Source: Chondrosia reniformis
Lineage: Eukaryota; Porifera; Demospongiae; Chondrillida; Chondrillidae
DNA length: 64,000 bases
Assembly (NCBI GenBank): GCA_947172415.1
Contig: OX359194.1
Location: 8,580,401 to 8,644,400 of the forward strand
Direction of reading: 5' to 3'
Shown piece after piece: positions 45,377 through 57,371 of this stretch (the stretch's first letter is position 1; each line of letters opens with the position of its first letter). The position numbers and the translations under genes were made by a program. The notes below the pieces were generated by a model. That model saw only the letters and a program-made list of their open reading frames with translations. It searched no databases and was not told where the DNA came from.

Positions 45377-47257
45377 ATGGCTTCCCCCCAAGCTGCCCAG
45401 AAAGTGCAGACCGTTTCTTGTGGTAGGGACATCGACTGTGTTGTAGATCTTACGCAAGAACTGCAGCGCTCGTTAAATGACAAATTTGACTTTTTGTGCG
45501 TTCCTCTGGTCCATCCGAGGTTTGAGAGAGAGTTAGTGCGGTCAACAAACCGTTGCAGTCCGCTCACGCGATCCGACTTGGTGCTAAGCAGTTCCGAATG
45601 GACCACTGTTATCGTTGGTAAAGTGTCTCCGTGGATCAACCTGGATAGCACACTACAGACCAATAGAAAAAACTCGGAAAAGGCATTTTTCGAAGAGATT
45701 AGTTTTGCTGTACATCTTGGTCTGCCAGCCATTCTTGTTTCGTTGAAAAGCAACGATTGTGTCAACCTCGGAAGGTGTCTAAATACTGCCTTAATGTCGA
45801 GGACACTGAATCAAATTTGGTTAAAGGTTCCTTTTGCAGACACCGAGATAGTCCCATCTGACCGGAGCTCACCTGTGGCATCTGGGGACGCTACGTGGAA
45901 CTGGTGGAACACGGTAAGGTGTCTCTGCTCGGGTAAGAAGAAGCTAGGTCTGGTGTTGGACATTCCTGCAGTGCTGCCTCCAGAGGACGACTGGCAGCAG
46001 TGGTTTGGGGAGCCCATTAAAGCAGCATTCTTGTCCACCTCTGTCTTCAGTACTAACATGAAGGGATTTCCTGTTCTTCCCAGAGAGCACCAGTTGCTTC
46101 TGCATCAGCTGTTTAGACTGAATGTTCAGTTGGTGCTGTCTGGTAGCAATCAGACGGACAAGGAGATGGTCACTTATGTGCAGTACCTCAACCACCTCTT
46201 CACCTGCCGACCATCCTTGGGGGCTGTGGAGGAGTTTGCTAAGGGCTACGAGGACTACTTGCAGATCCCTCTGCAGCCTCTGATGGATAACCTGGAGTCC
46301 CAAACGTATGAAACCTTTGAGCGTGATGCCACAAAGTACATTCAGTATGAAACTGCAGTTTTCAGAGCACTTTTGGACCGAGTTCCTGAGGAAAGGAGGG
46401 AGACGACTGTCACAGTGATTATGGTAGTAGGAGCCGGCCGAGGTCCCCTGGTAAAGGCCAGTCTAAGAGCCAGCACTAGGGCTGGAAGGAGAGTAAAGTT
46501 GTATGCAATAGAGAAGAACCCGAATGCTATAATAACTCTTAGAAACCTCCAGTGGGATGAGTGGGCGGACATTGATGTGACAGAGGTACACACAGACATG
46601 AGAGAGTGGGAGGCGCCTGAAAAGGCAGACATTTTAGTGAGCGAGTTGTTGGGGTCGTTTGGAGACAATGAATTGTCACCCGAGTGTCTAGACGGAGCCC
46701 AGAGGTTCCTGAAGGACGATGGTATTAGTATTCCTTCCTCCTACACCTCATATGTGGCACCCACCACCGCATGCAAACTCTATTGCGACATCAATCAGTG
46801 TATAGAGGTGGGGAAACTCCCCCAGGCTCCCTTTGAGACAGCTTACGTTGTTTACCAGAAGAGCTGCAGACACCTGTCTCAGCCAAAGGCATGTTTCAGC
46901 TTTGTGCATCCAAATCACCAGTCTCCCATAGACAACGAGCGCTTTGCAAGTCTCTCCTTTGAGGTCGGCCTTGATAGCATCTTACACGGCTTTACTGGTT
47001 ACTTTGAGTCAGTGCTTTATAAGGATGTAGTGCTGAGTATCCTGCCCTCCACCCACACTGAGGGCATGTTTAGCTGGTTCTCCCTCTTCTTTCCGCTGTG
47101 CTCTCCCATGCAAGTGCCCTCTGGGAGCACTGTCACCATCAACATTTGGCGTCGAGTTAACAAGGTTAAGGTTTGGTACGAGTGGTGTGTCACCAAACCG
47201 CTCGTCTCAGACATTCACAACCCCAGCGGACGGACATATTGGTTGGGACTACATTAA
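45377..47257 (+). CDS. PRMT5: Protein arginine methyltransferase 5
   Basis: A single intronless frame of 626 residues (human 637). PRMT5 with MEP50 makes symmetric dimethylarginine on histones and spliceosomal Sm proteins. The N-terminal TIM-barrel region has [16 protein letters not shown], then WLKVPF-like and [20 protein letters not shown]. The Rossmann fold follows [20 protein letters not shown]; the Phe in YETFE corresponds to the residue that favours symmetric methylation. SAM motif [27 protein letters not shown] and the double-E loop [19 protein letters not shown] are intact. The C-terminal barrel ends WCVTKP...GRTYWLGLH. The absence of introns is unusual here and could mean retroposition followed by loss of the parent gene, or complete intron loss. 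Confidence 0.98.
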   Translation: MASPQAAQKVQTVSCGRDIDCVVDLTQELQRSLNDKFDFLCVPLVHPRFERELVRSTNRCSPLTRSDLVLSSSEWTTVIVGKVSPWINLDSTLQTNRKNSEKAFFEEISFAVHLGLPAILVSLKSNDCVNLGRCLNTALMSRTLNQIWLKVPFADTEIVPSDRSSPVASGDATWNWWNTVRCLCSGKKKLGLVLDIPAVLPPEDDWQQWFGEPIKAAFLSTSVFSTNMKGFPVLPREHQLLLHQLFRLNVQLVLSGSNQTDKEMVTYVQYLNHLFTCRPSLGAVEEFAKGYEDYLQIPLQPLMDNLESQTYETFERDATKYIQYETAVFRALLDRVPEERRETTVTVIMVVGAGRGPLVKASLRASTRAGRRVKLYAIEKNPNAIITLRNLQWDEWADIDVTEVHTDMREWEAPEKADILVSELLGSFGDNELSPECLDGAQRFLKDDGISIPSSYTSYVAPTTACKLYCDINQCIEVGKLPQAPFETAYVVYQKSCRHLSQPKACFSFVHPNHQSPIDNERFASLSFEVGLDSILHGFTGYFESVLYKDVVLSILPSTHTEGMFSWFSLFFPLCSPMQVPSGSTVTINIWRRVNKVKVWYEWCVTKPLVSDIHNPSGRTYWLGLH

Positions 47258-47334
47258 CTATATTTATAACACAAATGCTTTAATTATTGATTTTATCAGT
47301 TCTTTTTTTGTAAGATTGATTTGTATCATCTCCT

Positions 47335-47349
47335 GGTTGCTATGGTAAC
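47335..47349. promoter_or_regulatory. Perfect X-box in the PRMT5/STAG 3' gap
   Basis: GGTTGCTATGGTAAC fits the X-box consensus exactly. It lies in the 231-bp tail-to-tail gap between PRMT5 and STAG, away from any visible start codon. Confidence 0.4.
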
Positions 47350-47488
47350 TTGTCTTATTGTAGTAATACTGTTAACAGAGTAAACTGTGTACGTACCAAA
47401 TGGCAAACACTACATGTGATCAAAGTTATTGAAAAGTCATATCGATGAAACAGGTTAATTAAAAATCTTTGATGAGGTCCGCGGTGAG

Positions 47489-50400
47489 TCAAGCTTTTCC
47501 CTTGCGCTTTCCCAGAGATTCTTTGTACATTTTTACAGACTTCTTGTCTGCCAACTCTTTAGGAAGATTTGCTTCTAGATAAGCCAGCCTACATGAACAC
47601 ATGGTATATCAGTTACTCCAGCTGAGATCATCACCTGAAGCGTACTTACACTCCATTTTCACCAGTCTTGTCAACATCGAGCAGTTTTTGAGAAAACTCA
47701 GCCAAGAACTCCAGGAAAGCCAAATTTGGACACATCTCCTCCTCCTTACTGAAGCTGTACTTGATGCCAAACCTGTGGAAGGTAACAACTATTGAATCAC
47801 ACTCAGGATATGTACATGAAGTGACAGAGATGTCTCCCACCTCACAATCACACTCAGGATATGTACATGAAGTGACAGAGATGTCTCCCTCACCTGTGAA
47901 TAGCTACCACCTGATAACGAGCCTTGACAGAATCAGTTCCCAAGAGCAGAGAAAACTTCTTGGCCAGGTCCTGTTGGAGGGAAAGAGACTTGCCATGACA
48001 AGAGACTACAAACATACACACGTACATGTGGTGCTGTTGTAGCTACTTAGGAGGGGAATCCCCCCGTTGAGCCTGATGGAGGGTACTCCAAATAGAAGTC
48101 ACTGATGGCACAGAAATACACAAGGCGCCATACCTTGAGTGACATGTACGCTTCAGATCCGTAGGAAAGCTGGCCTCCTTCCTCTTGAAGCAGTTCAAAC
48201 TCGCTCTTCAGCGTCTGAACTACCACATGGGACCACTCATACAGCTTGTTGGCAATGTTGTAACGCAGACAGTGTGTCAACACAGACTTTATGATGTCAC
48301 CGTAGTCTGCAAACCCCTGCATGCAACACAAGAAGCCTGAGCTACAACACTTCACAGCATCAGTTAGACCTCACCTTGACATACTGAGCAAAGATCGGAC
48401 AAGCATGGATCATCTCAACATTGCGATACATTACCAACTTTAAGAAGCCTGTAAGCACTTTCCTTCGGGAGAGAAGTATCTTTGCAATCTTCTCGGGGTC
48501 CTCCCAACTCTCATTGGCAGTCTCAACAGAGTCAGCGCTGCACACAATCTGGTAGACCACGTCTCTCATGGCAACCTGCAGCACTTCACTTGGAGACACT
48601 GACAGTATAGCCACTTTAGCTATGTACACGATACAGGTCAGGTCATCATCGTGTGTCAGATTTACATGCAGTGTGATGTAAAGTACTTACGTTTAGTTTT
48701 CTTGAGTTGAGGTCCGTAGACAATGAGCGCATCACTCAACACAGTGACTACCTGTGGATACCAAACGAGACTGTAACAGACATGAGGAGGTACAGAGAGA
48801 CAACGACTCACAGCCTCTTTGACAAATAAGGAAACATTTTGATCTCTAAGGATAGCTTCTGAACACTTTACAAACTGCAGAAACTGGTGTCTCAATTCCT
48901 TCAAATCATCCTGGCCACGGGAGAGGAAGATAGATAGAGAACTATCCCTCAAAGTTTTACATGCAAACCTCAGACGGGTCCTTCTTCTTTGAATGTTCCA
49001 CAACAGCAAACCAAAACTGGTTTAAAAGAATTCTAAATACTGCACAAATTGCCTGCAGTAGCACAGTGCACAGCAAATCAATAGACACACTTTAATATGT
49101 ACTGCACAAATCAATATCTATACACATACCTCATCGGAGATGGAGCCTTTCAGAGCAACTCTCAGTAAGGGAGTCAGTTTGGTGATAAAATTGAGATGCA
49201 ACATGTTAAAGGATTTACTGAATTCTGCAATCCTGCAGAGCGAGGCTTCCAAATTGAAGGTCAAATCTTCATCCTAAAATATTACATAGCAATTCACACA
49301 TAGACGTGAATGTATACTGGAATCCTATACGTGTATGTACCAGATCATTGAAGTCTTCACATCTCTTGGTAACTTGTGACAAGTGGTCAGCCATTTCATT
49401 CATCACTGCCTGGACCTTCCTCTCCTGCGGTACATACACAGTTAAGTATATCAGTGAGGAGGAGGAGAGGGGGAGGAGAGAGAGGGGGAGGGGGAGGGGG
49501 AGGGAGAGGGAGGGAGGGGGAGAGGGAGGGAGAGGGAGGGAGGGGGAGAGGGAGGGAGAGGGAGGGAGAGGGAGAGGGAGGGAGAGGGAGGGGGAAGGGG
49601 AGGGGGGCTAGGCACTCACAGCTGTCTGTTGATAGGTCCACGATTCAGTACAGAAATATTTGTAAGTCTTTGAAAGTTCCTGTAAAATCTTTAGAAACAG
49701 TACAAATTGAGAGTTTAAACGTAACAACAAGAGACTAGACTCACTTCCGGTTCCACACATTTCAAAGTAGCAACTCGAAGTTGATCTGTAAGTCCTTCAA
49801 AAAGCTGTAGACACAAATGAAATAGGATGCTACTACTGATCTACTGCAGTGCTCTGAAGCACCAACCTGTTCGGCTCGAGCTTCATTGTACATGCTGAGG
49901 TCAAAGTACTGAGGAAGGGTCACCAAACAGGCTGCCTTCTGGGGATCACTGTCATACTAGTATATAACGAGACAACAAGTGACGTCCACTGACACTGGAA
50001 GATGTTGCTATGTTACCTTGACAAGGATCTCTGTAATGTCCTCCATCAGACATTGAGTAAAGGTCTGCTTGTCCGTCTCCATCACCTCTCTGTCTCTTCT
50101 ACTCATCACCTGTCAAATAAGAGCATTTATTGGTAGAATAACAAGTGTCAGCCCTTCCTACCTTCTTTTTGTCCCCAAGCACCTGATGAAGGGTACCGGC
50201 TGCCTTCTGGGCGGCAGAGTACATGAACTCAATCACTGCTGTCTCCTCCTGGTTCTCCAAGGTGACCATGCTTGTCTCCGGAATGGCCTTGAGTAGCGAC
50301 AGCATGGCCTCCCAGTCTTTGATGGCTTCAGTGGAGTTCCACAGACTGTCCACAAAATGGACGCCATGCTCATGGATCTACAGAAAAGTGCACCACGTCC

Positions 50401-52657
50401 AGTTGAACCTCCTTGTTGTGTAAACAAACAAGTTTGTGATGAAACTTACATTTGCATCTAAGAAGTACCTCGCAAGAGATTTCAGCTTTACCTCATTCTC
50501 AGTTGGTCTCCTCTTACCTACACACAGTACTCACTTTAACACACACACAAGTACACATTGCAGACATTGATGAATACCTTTGGGAAGGGTTCCTTTGAAT
50601 GATGGACTGAGCAAGTCTTCAGTAAAGTAGAAAGTGCACAAGAACTGCCCAGCTGCCCTGGCAAGTGGACGAATGGATCCAAAGACCAGTTTAGAAATGT
50701 CTTCGGCTTCCTCGTTCTCAATCAGCTCTAGTCTACAGCAAGACAGAACATCAACCCTGCATGACACCTGTATGCTCCCAAGAATGACACCTTACTCCAA
50801 CATCTGCTCCAGCAGTTGTATTGTCTCAACGGCCACTGACTCGTTGACATCCGACTTCATCTTTAACAGTCTCTCCTTAAACTTTGTTGTAAACATTGAG
50901 AGGTGGTAGACCAGGGACGGACAGAATAGTTCCTTTAATGCCTTCACACACATCAGACGCACCTCGGCACACTGACAAGTGCAGAGAGGTGCAGTTGGAA
51001 CAGCAGACACGCTAGTAGTGCAGTACACACTTACCTTATCATGCAAGAGCCATCCGATGTACTTGAGGAACTGGTCTGACAGGTACACTACCCTATATAT
51101 GTGCAAACATGTATATACATGTATGCATGTACATGCGTATATACTGTCAGCACTTACTGATATTCCTTTATCCAGACTCCTAGCTCCTCAATGCATCGCG
51201 CTCTAACATCATCCACCACATCTCGGTAGCGCTCAGAGAACACTCCTGTACTTATTGCATTCATTTGCAACTCGATTCCATGGAGCTTTGTCTGTGACTG
51301 ATAGTAAATAGGGAGGGAGGGGGAGGGGAGAGGTAGGGAGAGGTAGGGGTAGAGGTATGGAGAGGGAGGGAGAGGGAGAGGGAGAGGGAGAGGGAGGGAG
51401 AGAGGTAGGGAGAGGTAGGGGGAGAGGTATGGAGAGGGAGGGAGAGGGAGAGGGAGAGGTAGGGAGGTAGAGGGAGGTAGGGAGAGCTAGTATCAAAACA
51501 ATGAGGTGTATCTTGTTACTTCAGTTAGAGACTTCTTTAATAGTTCCAACTTTGCAGAAGCTCTTTTGGTCGGTGACTTCTTCTTCTCTCCTTCCAACTG
51601 CCTCATTGTGATGTCTCCCTCTTCACGGAGATGATTGGCCACCTCAATTAGTGAAGTGTTTAGCTTCAAAACTACACAACAATCAGTTGGATGAGGTCCC
51701 ACGACACCCTTACCAAGTCACATGACACACTTGCCAAGTCACATGACACAACACTGTACCTATGAAGGTTGCTGTATGCCTCAACTGCCTGACAGCAGAA
51801 CTGGACAGTTGAATGAGCCATTGAACGACTGTCTCTATAAAGTAACCGTCATGCAGCACACTGTTCAGTGTCTGACCAATCAAGTGTTTGATGAACTCTA
51901 CTAGATAGCTCTGAGAACACACAAGGCAGGTCAGTCAATGACATACTACTGAATGCTCCCTGTTAACATACCTTGCACTTGCTCCCGTCAGCAGACAGCG
52001 GATACGAACCATCCTGACAGGAAGGCCCATGTGGCAAGGTTACGTTAACTGATGATTCCACAAAGCACATACCTCTGGAAAGTTCTCTTGGTTTGAGAAC
52101 TCTGCTGTTACCGTGGCAACATCCAATTCCTCAAAGTTTTCAGAGTCCATTTGAACATTGCATCCAGAAGCATTGAACAGGAACTGCACAACCTCTGAGG
52201 TGGCCGCCCCCGCATCCTCCTGGTACCGCTCCACCCAGTCACTGCACACAGACTGGACAGCAGCACACGTGGTCCTCACGTGGTCACGAGGAGGTAGACT
52301 AGCTATATGACCTTACCTCAAGGGCAGTGCTTCCAGCCTTGACCATCTCGAATAGTGGCTCCGCGTTAGTGTTTCCCTAAACAAGAACAAGTCCTTTGAA
52401 ACAGTGTCAATATGAAAGCGTTAGGTTCACGGGAATTGACACTCAAAAATTGACGTGATTTCTAAGCATTCGAGTTAATCTTCTCAAAATACATTGAACT
52501 TGTTTACCTTTACCAGTTTCGTTACGGCTTTCTTTCTTCTTTTTGCGGAAGGAGTCTAACAGAGAGAACACGTTTCGTCCCGATGCTAAAATAGTCAGTT
52601 GGCTCTTACCTGATTTGTACTGCTGGGCTGGCGCTTTCCTTGAGCCGGACGAGGCAT
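47489..52657 (-). CDS. STAG2: Cohesin subunit STAG/SA (SCC3)
   Basis: A many-exon gene from ATG 52657 (MPRPAQGKRQPSSTNQ, then TPSAKRRKKAVTKL) to TGA at 47491-47489 (ending YKESLGKRKGKA). STAG binds the RAD21 kleisin in cohesin and helps load and position the ring on DNA. The STAG domain is visible: PLFEMVKAGSTALESDWVER, ETVVQWLIQLSSSAVRQLRH and LREEGDITMRQLEGEKKK. The SCD region has RARCIEELGVWIKEY, LKYIGWLLHDK and CAEVRLMCVKALKELF. HEAT-like exons follow, including HEHGVHFVDSLWNSTEA, LPQYFDLSMYNEARAEQ and FADYGDIIKSVL. The last exons read CPNLAFLEFLAEFSQKLLD. The C-terminal tail of several hundred residues seen in vertebrate STAG1/2 is missing. The symbol stands for the family, not a specific paralog. 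Confidence 0.93.
47798..47892. repeat. Two-copy direct repeat at a STAG 5' splice site
   Basis: Two copies of a 45-bp unit (TCACACTCAGGATATGTACA and on) make up nearly the whole intron. On the minus strand the first copy starts at the donor GTGAGGGAGACATC, and the second starts GTGAGGTGGGAGACATC. Confidence 0.88.
49453..49609. repeat. Purine-only GGGAGA tract in a STAG intron
   Basis: About 155 bp with only A and G on the plus strand, built from GGGAGAGGGAGG-type units with multiple mirror symmetries. Such tracts can form triplex (H-DNA) or G-rich structures. Confidence 0.95.
51306..51487. repeat. Second purine-rich tract in a STAG intron
   Basis: About 180 bp of GAGGGAGAGGTAGGGAGAGG units, almost free of C on the plus strand, with a duplicated sub-block (about 51331-51380 and 51403-51450). 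Confidence 0.93.
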
Positions 52658-52831
52658 CTTTACCGCCAACTGCGTAGCTTATTATAAGTTTAATATGTTT
52701 AATTGCACGTAGATACAATATAAATTGAGAGGTTGTATGTACGTACGTACATATGGCGCTACCAAAACAATAAAGAACTTTTCATATCACTTTTAGAATT
52801 ATAGAATTATTGTACAATACAGTGATTACTA

Positions 52832-54983
52832 TTAATGTTTTGATTGAATATAGTGTTTTCTGGATGAACGCAGTGCTCTGTAGAACTCAATCACATCTTT
52901 GTGAGCAGTAACACATTTTGGGTCAAAATCCAGCACCTTTAACCCTTCCAAACTCCTAGCCCTTGAGAGAGCCACATATGCCTGTCCGTCTTCAAACACT
53001 TTTGAAAGGGATATTTCGACACAATCTAGAGTCATTCCCTACCAGAGCATGCAGCATCAGAACCCAGGGTATGTGAGATCAACAAACACCACTGCACAGT
53101 ACATACCTGGCTCTTGTGTATCGATATAGCCCATGCCAGTTTGAGAGGAAGTTGCTTTCTGGAGATGATGACACCAGATCCACTCCTCACGGACCACTTC
53201 TCCAAGCCCAATGTCACCTCTCTCCCATCCATCAGCTTCACTACAGGGTAGCCTGTATAGTGTGTACAGAGTGTGCACTTAGGAACTCTATAATTACACT
53301 CCCAACCTCATGTCAATGCCTGTCAATACATTACTGTACAACTGACCTGAACCAGATGCAAACCTGCTCACAACTCCTCTGGCACCGTTGACAAGACCCT
53401 GCTGAACATTGATGTTCTTTGCCAGCATAACCTGAGCCCCAACCTTGAGAGTGAGTACCTTGGGGACTGGACACATTCCGTTCAGTGCCTCCTTCATAGA
53501 CGGGTCACTGTCCTCTGCAGTAAAGGACCGAGCTGAACTGCGCAGTGAGTTCAGTTCTCTGAGGTTGACCTCGTTCACGTCCATTGTATGAGTGTACAGC
53601 TTTGTGGCTCTAATACCATTTCTCTCAATATTATTAAAGTAAGTCTTTCTGAGCTCCCGATGTACATCCGGTGGACATCTGTTGGGTTGAACAATGGTTG
53701 AGCGGGACACACTACACTACTACATGTGCTCTGCAAGGCTCACCTGCCAATCCTGATGTTCTGAAGGATCTCTATGAACTTGCCATCATTCTGACGGTGA
53801 ATCTCCTGCAACTCTATTGTCCTTTCAATACACTTTCGCCATCCTCTGGACTGCAAGGCGAACAGTTACATATCCACTGATGTACGTACCTGTCCAGTCA
53901 CGTACGTACATGTGTGTATGTATGTCTAACTTGGAAGCAGTACTTCTGGTCTCCAGCCTTGACAGGAGGCAATTGGAAGAAGTCTCCGCACAGGACCAGC
54001 TGGATCCCACCAAACGGGTTCTTGGTCTTCCGAACCACTCGAGCAACACACTCCAGTTTGTCAAAGAAATCTGAGTCAATCATTGAAACTTCATCAATGA
54101 TTAAAGTCTGACACTTTTTCCACTGCTCTGCCTTGCTTGGACGTGTTGCCATGGTAATGCATTGCTGGAGGGAGCCCTGTCCCGTCCCTATACCTGCAAA
54201 CTGGTGCAAGGTGGTTCCCCCAATCAAGCAGGCAGCTGCTCCAGTGCTGGCTGTCACAAACGTGGTCTCTGGAGGGAGCAGACCAATAAGTTTCTTGAGC
54301 AGAAAGGACTTTCCTGTACCAGCGCTACCAGTGAAGAAGAGACTGGTTCCTTTGAGAACTTGGTCGATCACCTGCTGTTGCTCCGATGTCAGATGCTCAT
54401 CTTGCTTCAAAGTCACGCATCTCTTTAGTGGCGGCTGTAACTTTGGATCGCTAGGTTCAGCCAACCTGCGCTTAAGTCCCATTGAACTGGATCCACTGGA
54501 TCTTGGAGTTTGACCTTTGACCTGTAAAGGCTTTGGGTCAGGAATGCCTTTATTCTTCCTGGCCAAGCGATAATCCTTTTCCGTTAAAGGACTTATATCG
54601 TCAAATTCAAGCGACACGTCTCCGATCATTCTTCTCTGGGCGCCTTGGCTGGATCCCCGAGCGCCTACCTTCACTACCAGACTCTTGAGGAAGGCGCTGA
54701 GTTGTTCTGGAGGACAGTTGGAGATGAGAATGTGAACCTTTTGCGTGTTTAGTCTGATGCCGGCCTTTCCATCCTTCAGAAATCGTTTGTGTATGGCGAA
54801 GTCCCTCAGCGTGTAGGTCGAAGTCTCTTCGGATTGAGCCCGACACACTCGAACGACCACATCTCCAACTTCGTTGCGACCCAAACATAGAAGAGAGTCT
54901 TTACACGTTTTTCGAGAAACAGTTTCGCCACTTGATCCGATTCTTTCTAGAGAGAGAGTACATTTGAGACGCGTTGCTTCCAT
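52832..54983 (-). CDS. PIF1: PIF1 5'-to-3' DNA helicase
   Basis: Five exons: 54983-53931, about 53852-53742, about 53688-53347, about 53250-53108 and 53036-52832. PIF1 unwinds DNA-RNA hybrids, G-quadruplexes and telomeric ends in nucleus and mitochondria. Walker A is [17 protein letters not shown] (motif I). Then come [20 protein letters not shown] (Ia), [17 protein letters not shown] (II) and [16 protein letters not shown] (III). Later, [20 protein letters not shown] and [20 protein letters not shown] (V) lead to [16 protein letters not shown] (VI). The PIF1-specific N-terminal region ([20 protein letters not shown]) is less conserved. No clear mitochondrial presequence is visible. It is head-to-head with the TMEM104-like gene. 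Confidence 0.96.
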
Positions 54984-55078
54984 CCGATTTAGCTACTGCA
55001 AATCTACACACATTTCAAATTTCGTACCACTGATCACGTGATAGATCACATGGCAACCCTGAAGTTCTGTATTCAATC

Positions 55079-55122
55079 CATAGACTATCTATACTTACGT
55101 ACGTAAGTATAGATAGTCTATG
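55079..55122. repeat. Perfect 44-bp palindrome in the PIF1/TMEM104-like promoter
   Basis: Left arm 55079-55100 (CATAGACTATCTATACTTAC then GT) is the exact reverse complement of 55101-55122, with no spacer. It lies 28 bp before the transporter ATG and about 95 bp before the PIF1 ATG on the other strand. Confidence 0.97.
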
Positions 55123-55150
55123 ATATAATACATCCGGGTGTCTCTACTTT

Positions 55151-57208
55151 ATGAGCAAGGAGACGATGATCAAGTCACTTAGGAGCTCTCTCGCCGTTCT
55201 CTGCAAAAGAAATAAAGATGGCGGGCAGATCAAGACTGTCAGCGTCTTCACCGCTTACTTTTTCATGATCAACTATGTGGTGGGGACGGGCTTCCTGGGA
55301 ATTCCCTTTTCCTTTTTCCACAGTGGCGTTCTGGCGGGCGTGCTCACCTTACTAGCAATCTCTGCCGTAAGCTGCGTCACCGCCATATGGACAGTGGAGG
55401 CGATGGCGCGAGTCCAGGTCAGCTCTACCGTTATTATTAGGTACACAGCATGCAAGGTGGAAAGGGGTTATAGCATGTGAAGACAGCTGTACCATTCTGT
55501 GATGTATTTGGCTAATCAACCTGAAAGGACTTGTATCCTATATACCATCCCTATACAGCTGGTACATCACTCATTAGTAGTAGTTCATTAATATATATTG
55601 GTTAGAATTGAAACTAAATAGACCTCTAAATTGAAAGGTTGTACGTTTCACTACATGTACGTAGTTCACTTTCAACTTGTCCCTCAGGCACTAGAGACTG
55701 ACAAGACAGAGGAACAGACCAGCCTTGACTCCAATGAGGTAGTTCCTCTGTTGGACAGTCCCAAGTTTGAAGTTGTTCTCGGCAGAAAGTTTGAACCTAC
55801 AGAACTCTGTCAGGTCCTGTTTGGTAAACATGTGAAGAGACTGTACATTATCATTCTCACAGTATATTGCTTTCTGGTTGGATGGGGCTTTGCTACCGTG
55901 GCAGGTTCTGCATGGGCCTCAAACATACCCTTCAACACTCCCAGTTTACGTCAGTGTGCATTTAATGACTTCAATGGTCGTCTGACACCAGCTGACCCAA
56001 CTTGCTTACACTCGTACATGCTCTGTGTAGCCATATTTGGGGTTCTCATGATTGTGCTGGCAATTCCTGATCTCACAGAGCAGAAGATTATTCAACTGAT
56101 TCTTGGCATCCTTCGTTTTGTGGTAATGTTGTGTATGATATTGTACAGTCTGGTACGCCTCATCCAAACACGAGGGATTTCCCCCAATGACTGTCATGAC
56201 ATCAGTCCTTCTGTCAATACTACACAGAATCATTCAAGTCACTTAATCAGTACCATGTTTGGTTTCAATGGAGTTGGGTGGCTGACAGCGGTACCAGTGT
56301 TTGTGTACTCCCAGATCATTCACCAAGGCATCCCCTCTCTCACGGCCCCCATCAGGTCCAAAGGTCGCCTACACCACTTCTTTATGACCATATATGGAAG
56401 TACCTTTTTATCCTATTCTCTTTTGGGCCTGTTTGTTGCGCTGTACTGGGAAGCACAGACTCAAGAGACTAGCACACTAAATTGGGTAAGTCGGGCTACT
56501 CATGAGGTGAATCAGTAAACTCTTGTTGAACTGATTTATGAAAGTTGACTTACTTGATTCTCGTACAATACTGTAGTACATGTATTTTATATACAATGGC
56601 ACACACATCTATTGTACTGTTACTGATATCTTCCCCTACAGGTGTGCCTGACTGAAGATCATAATGTGGGCCTTCAGATCCTGGCCTACTTTATTGTAAT
56701 ATTTCCATCCCTGGACGTCATCTCTGCCTATCCCCTAAATGTGGTCACTATTGCCAATAACCTTTACCAAGTTATATTTGGTCGCGATGCAGACAGTGAC
56801 AGAGGAAAAAAGGCTTACATAATCAAGCTCTCCTTGAGGCTAGTCTGCTCTATTCTTCCACTGATTCCAGCTCTGTTTGTAGCCAATTTGGTGTCAGTGT
56901 TGCAGTACGCCGGCCTCCTTGGTTTTAGCAACTGTTACCTGTTCCCACTTCTATTTCAAATTGGATCTCAGTACAAGTGTTTGAAAACCTTTGGGCCTAC
57001 AAAGTCATCAGAGGAGTCTAGTAAGAGATCACACTTTTATAGGAGCTGGTGGCTTACTTGGAAGAACAAGTCTTACTGGACCCCATACTCCTCGTTCTAC
57101 AGCCACCCCATCGTAGTGGTAGTCGTTGGAGTGCTGTGTGCAGTGCTGTTCCTACTGACTGTGGCCAGTATACCTGTATCACATTTGATTCATCCCGCAA
57201 TAAAGTGA
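55151..57208 (+). CDS. TMEM104-like amino acid/auxin permease family transporter
   Basis: Exons 55151-55417, 55688-56485 and 56642-57208 close in phase to 543 residues. The first helices have FFMINYVVGTGFLGIPFSF and IWTVEAMARVQ, matching NLIVGTGALTMP...VIEAMA of TMEM104. A hydrophilic loop with FEVVLGRKFEPTELCQVLFG corresponds to the loop of that protein. Further helices include LYIIILTVYCFLVGWGFATV, VYSQIIHQGIPSLTAPIRSK and FPSLDVISAYPLNVVTIANN, which align with the HSLPSLITPVSSK and FPVFTISTNFPIIAVTLRNN segments. About ten to eleven helices are expected. The fold belongs to the amino acid/auxin permease family; the substrate of TMEM104 is not established, so none is proposed. Confidence 0.82.
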
Positions 57209-57371
57209 ACCGTCTTAGACAATAAGTATGTACATATGAATGTAATTTCAATCAATTGAAACAGATTTTATTCTTTCTGTTATATATTAAACTTTTGTAC
57301 AACAGATTAAAGAGGTTGGAATGATAGTATTGTATATGTTATTGAAATGGGACCTGGTGATGTTCCTCCTC

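Noticed and set aside
45938-46668. Minus-strand frames inside PRMT5
   Set aside because: Shadows of a strongly conserved coding exon.
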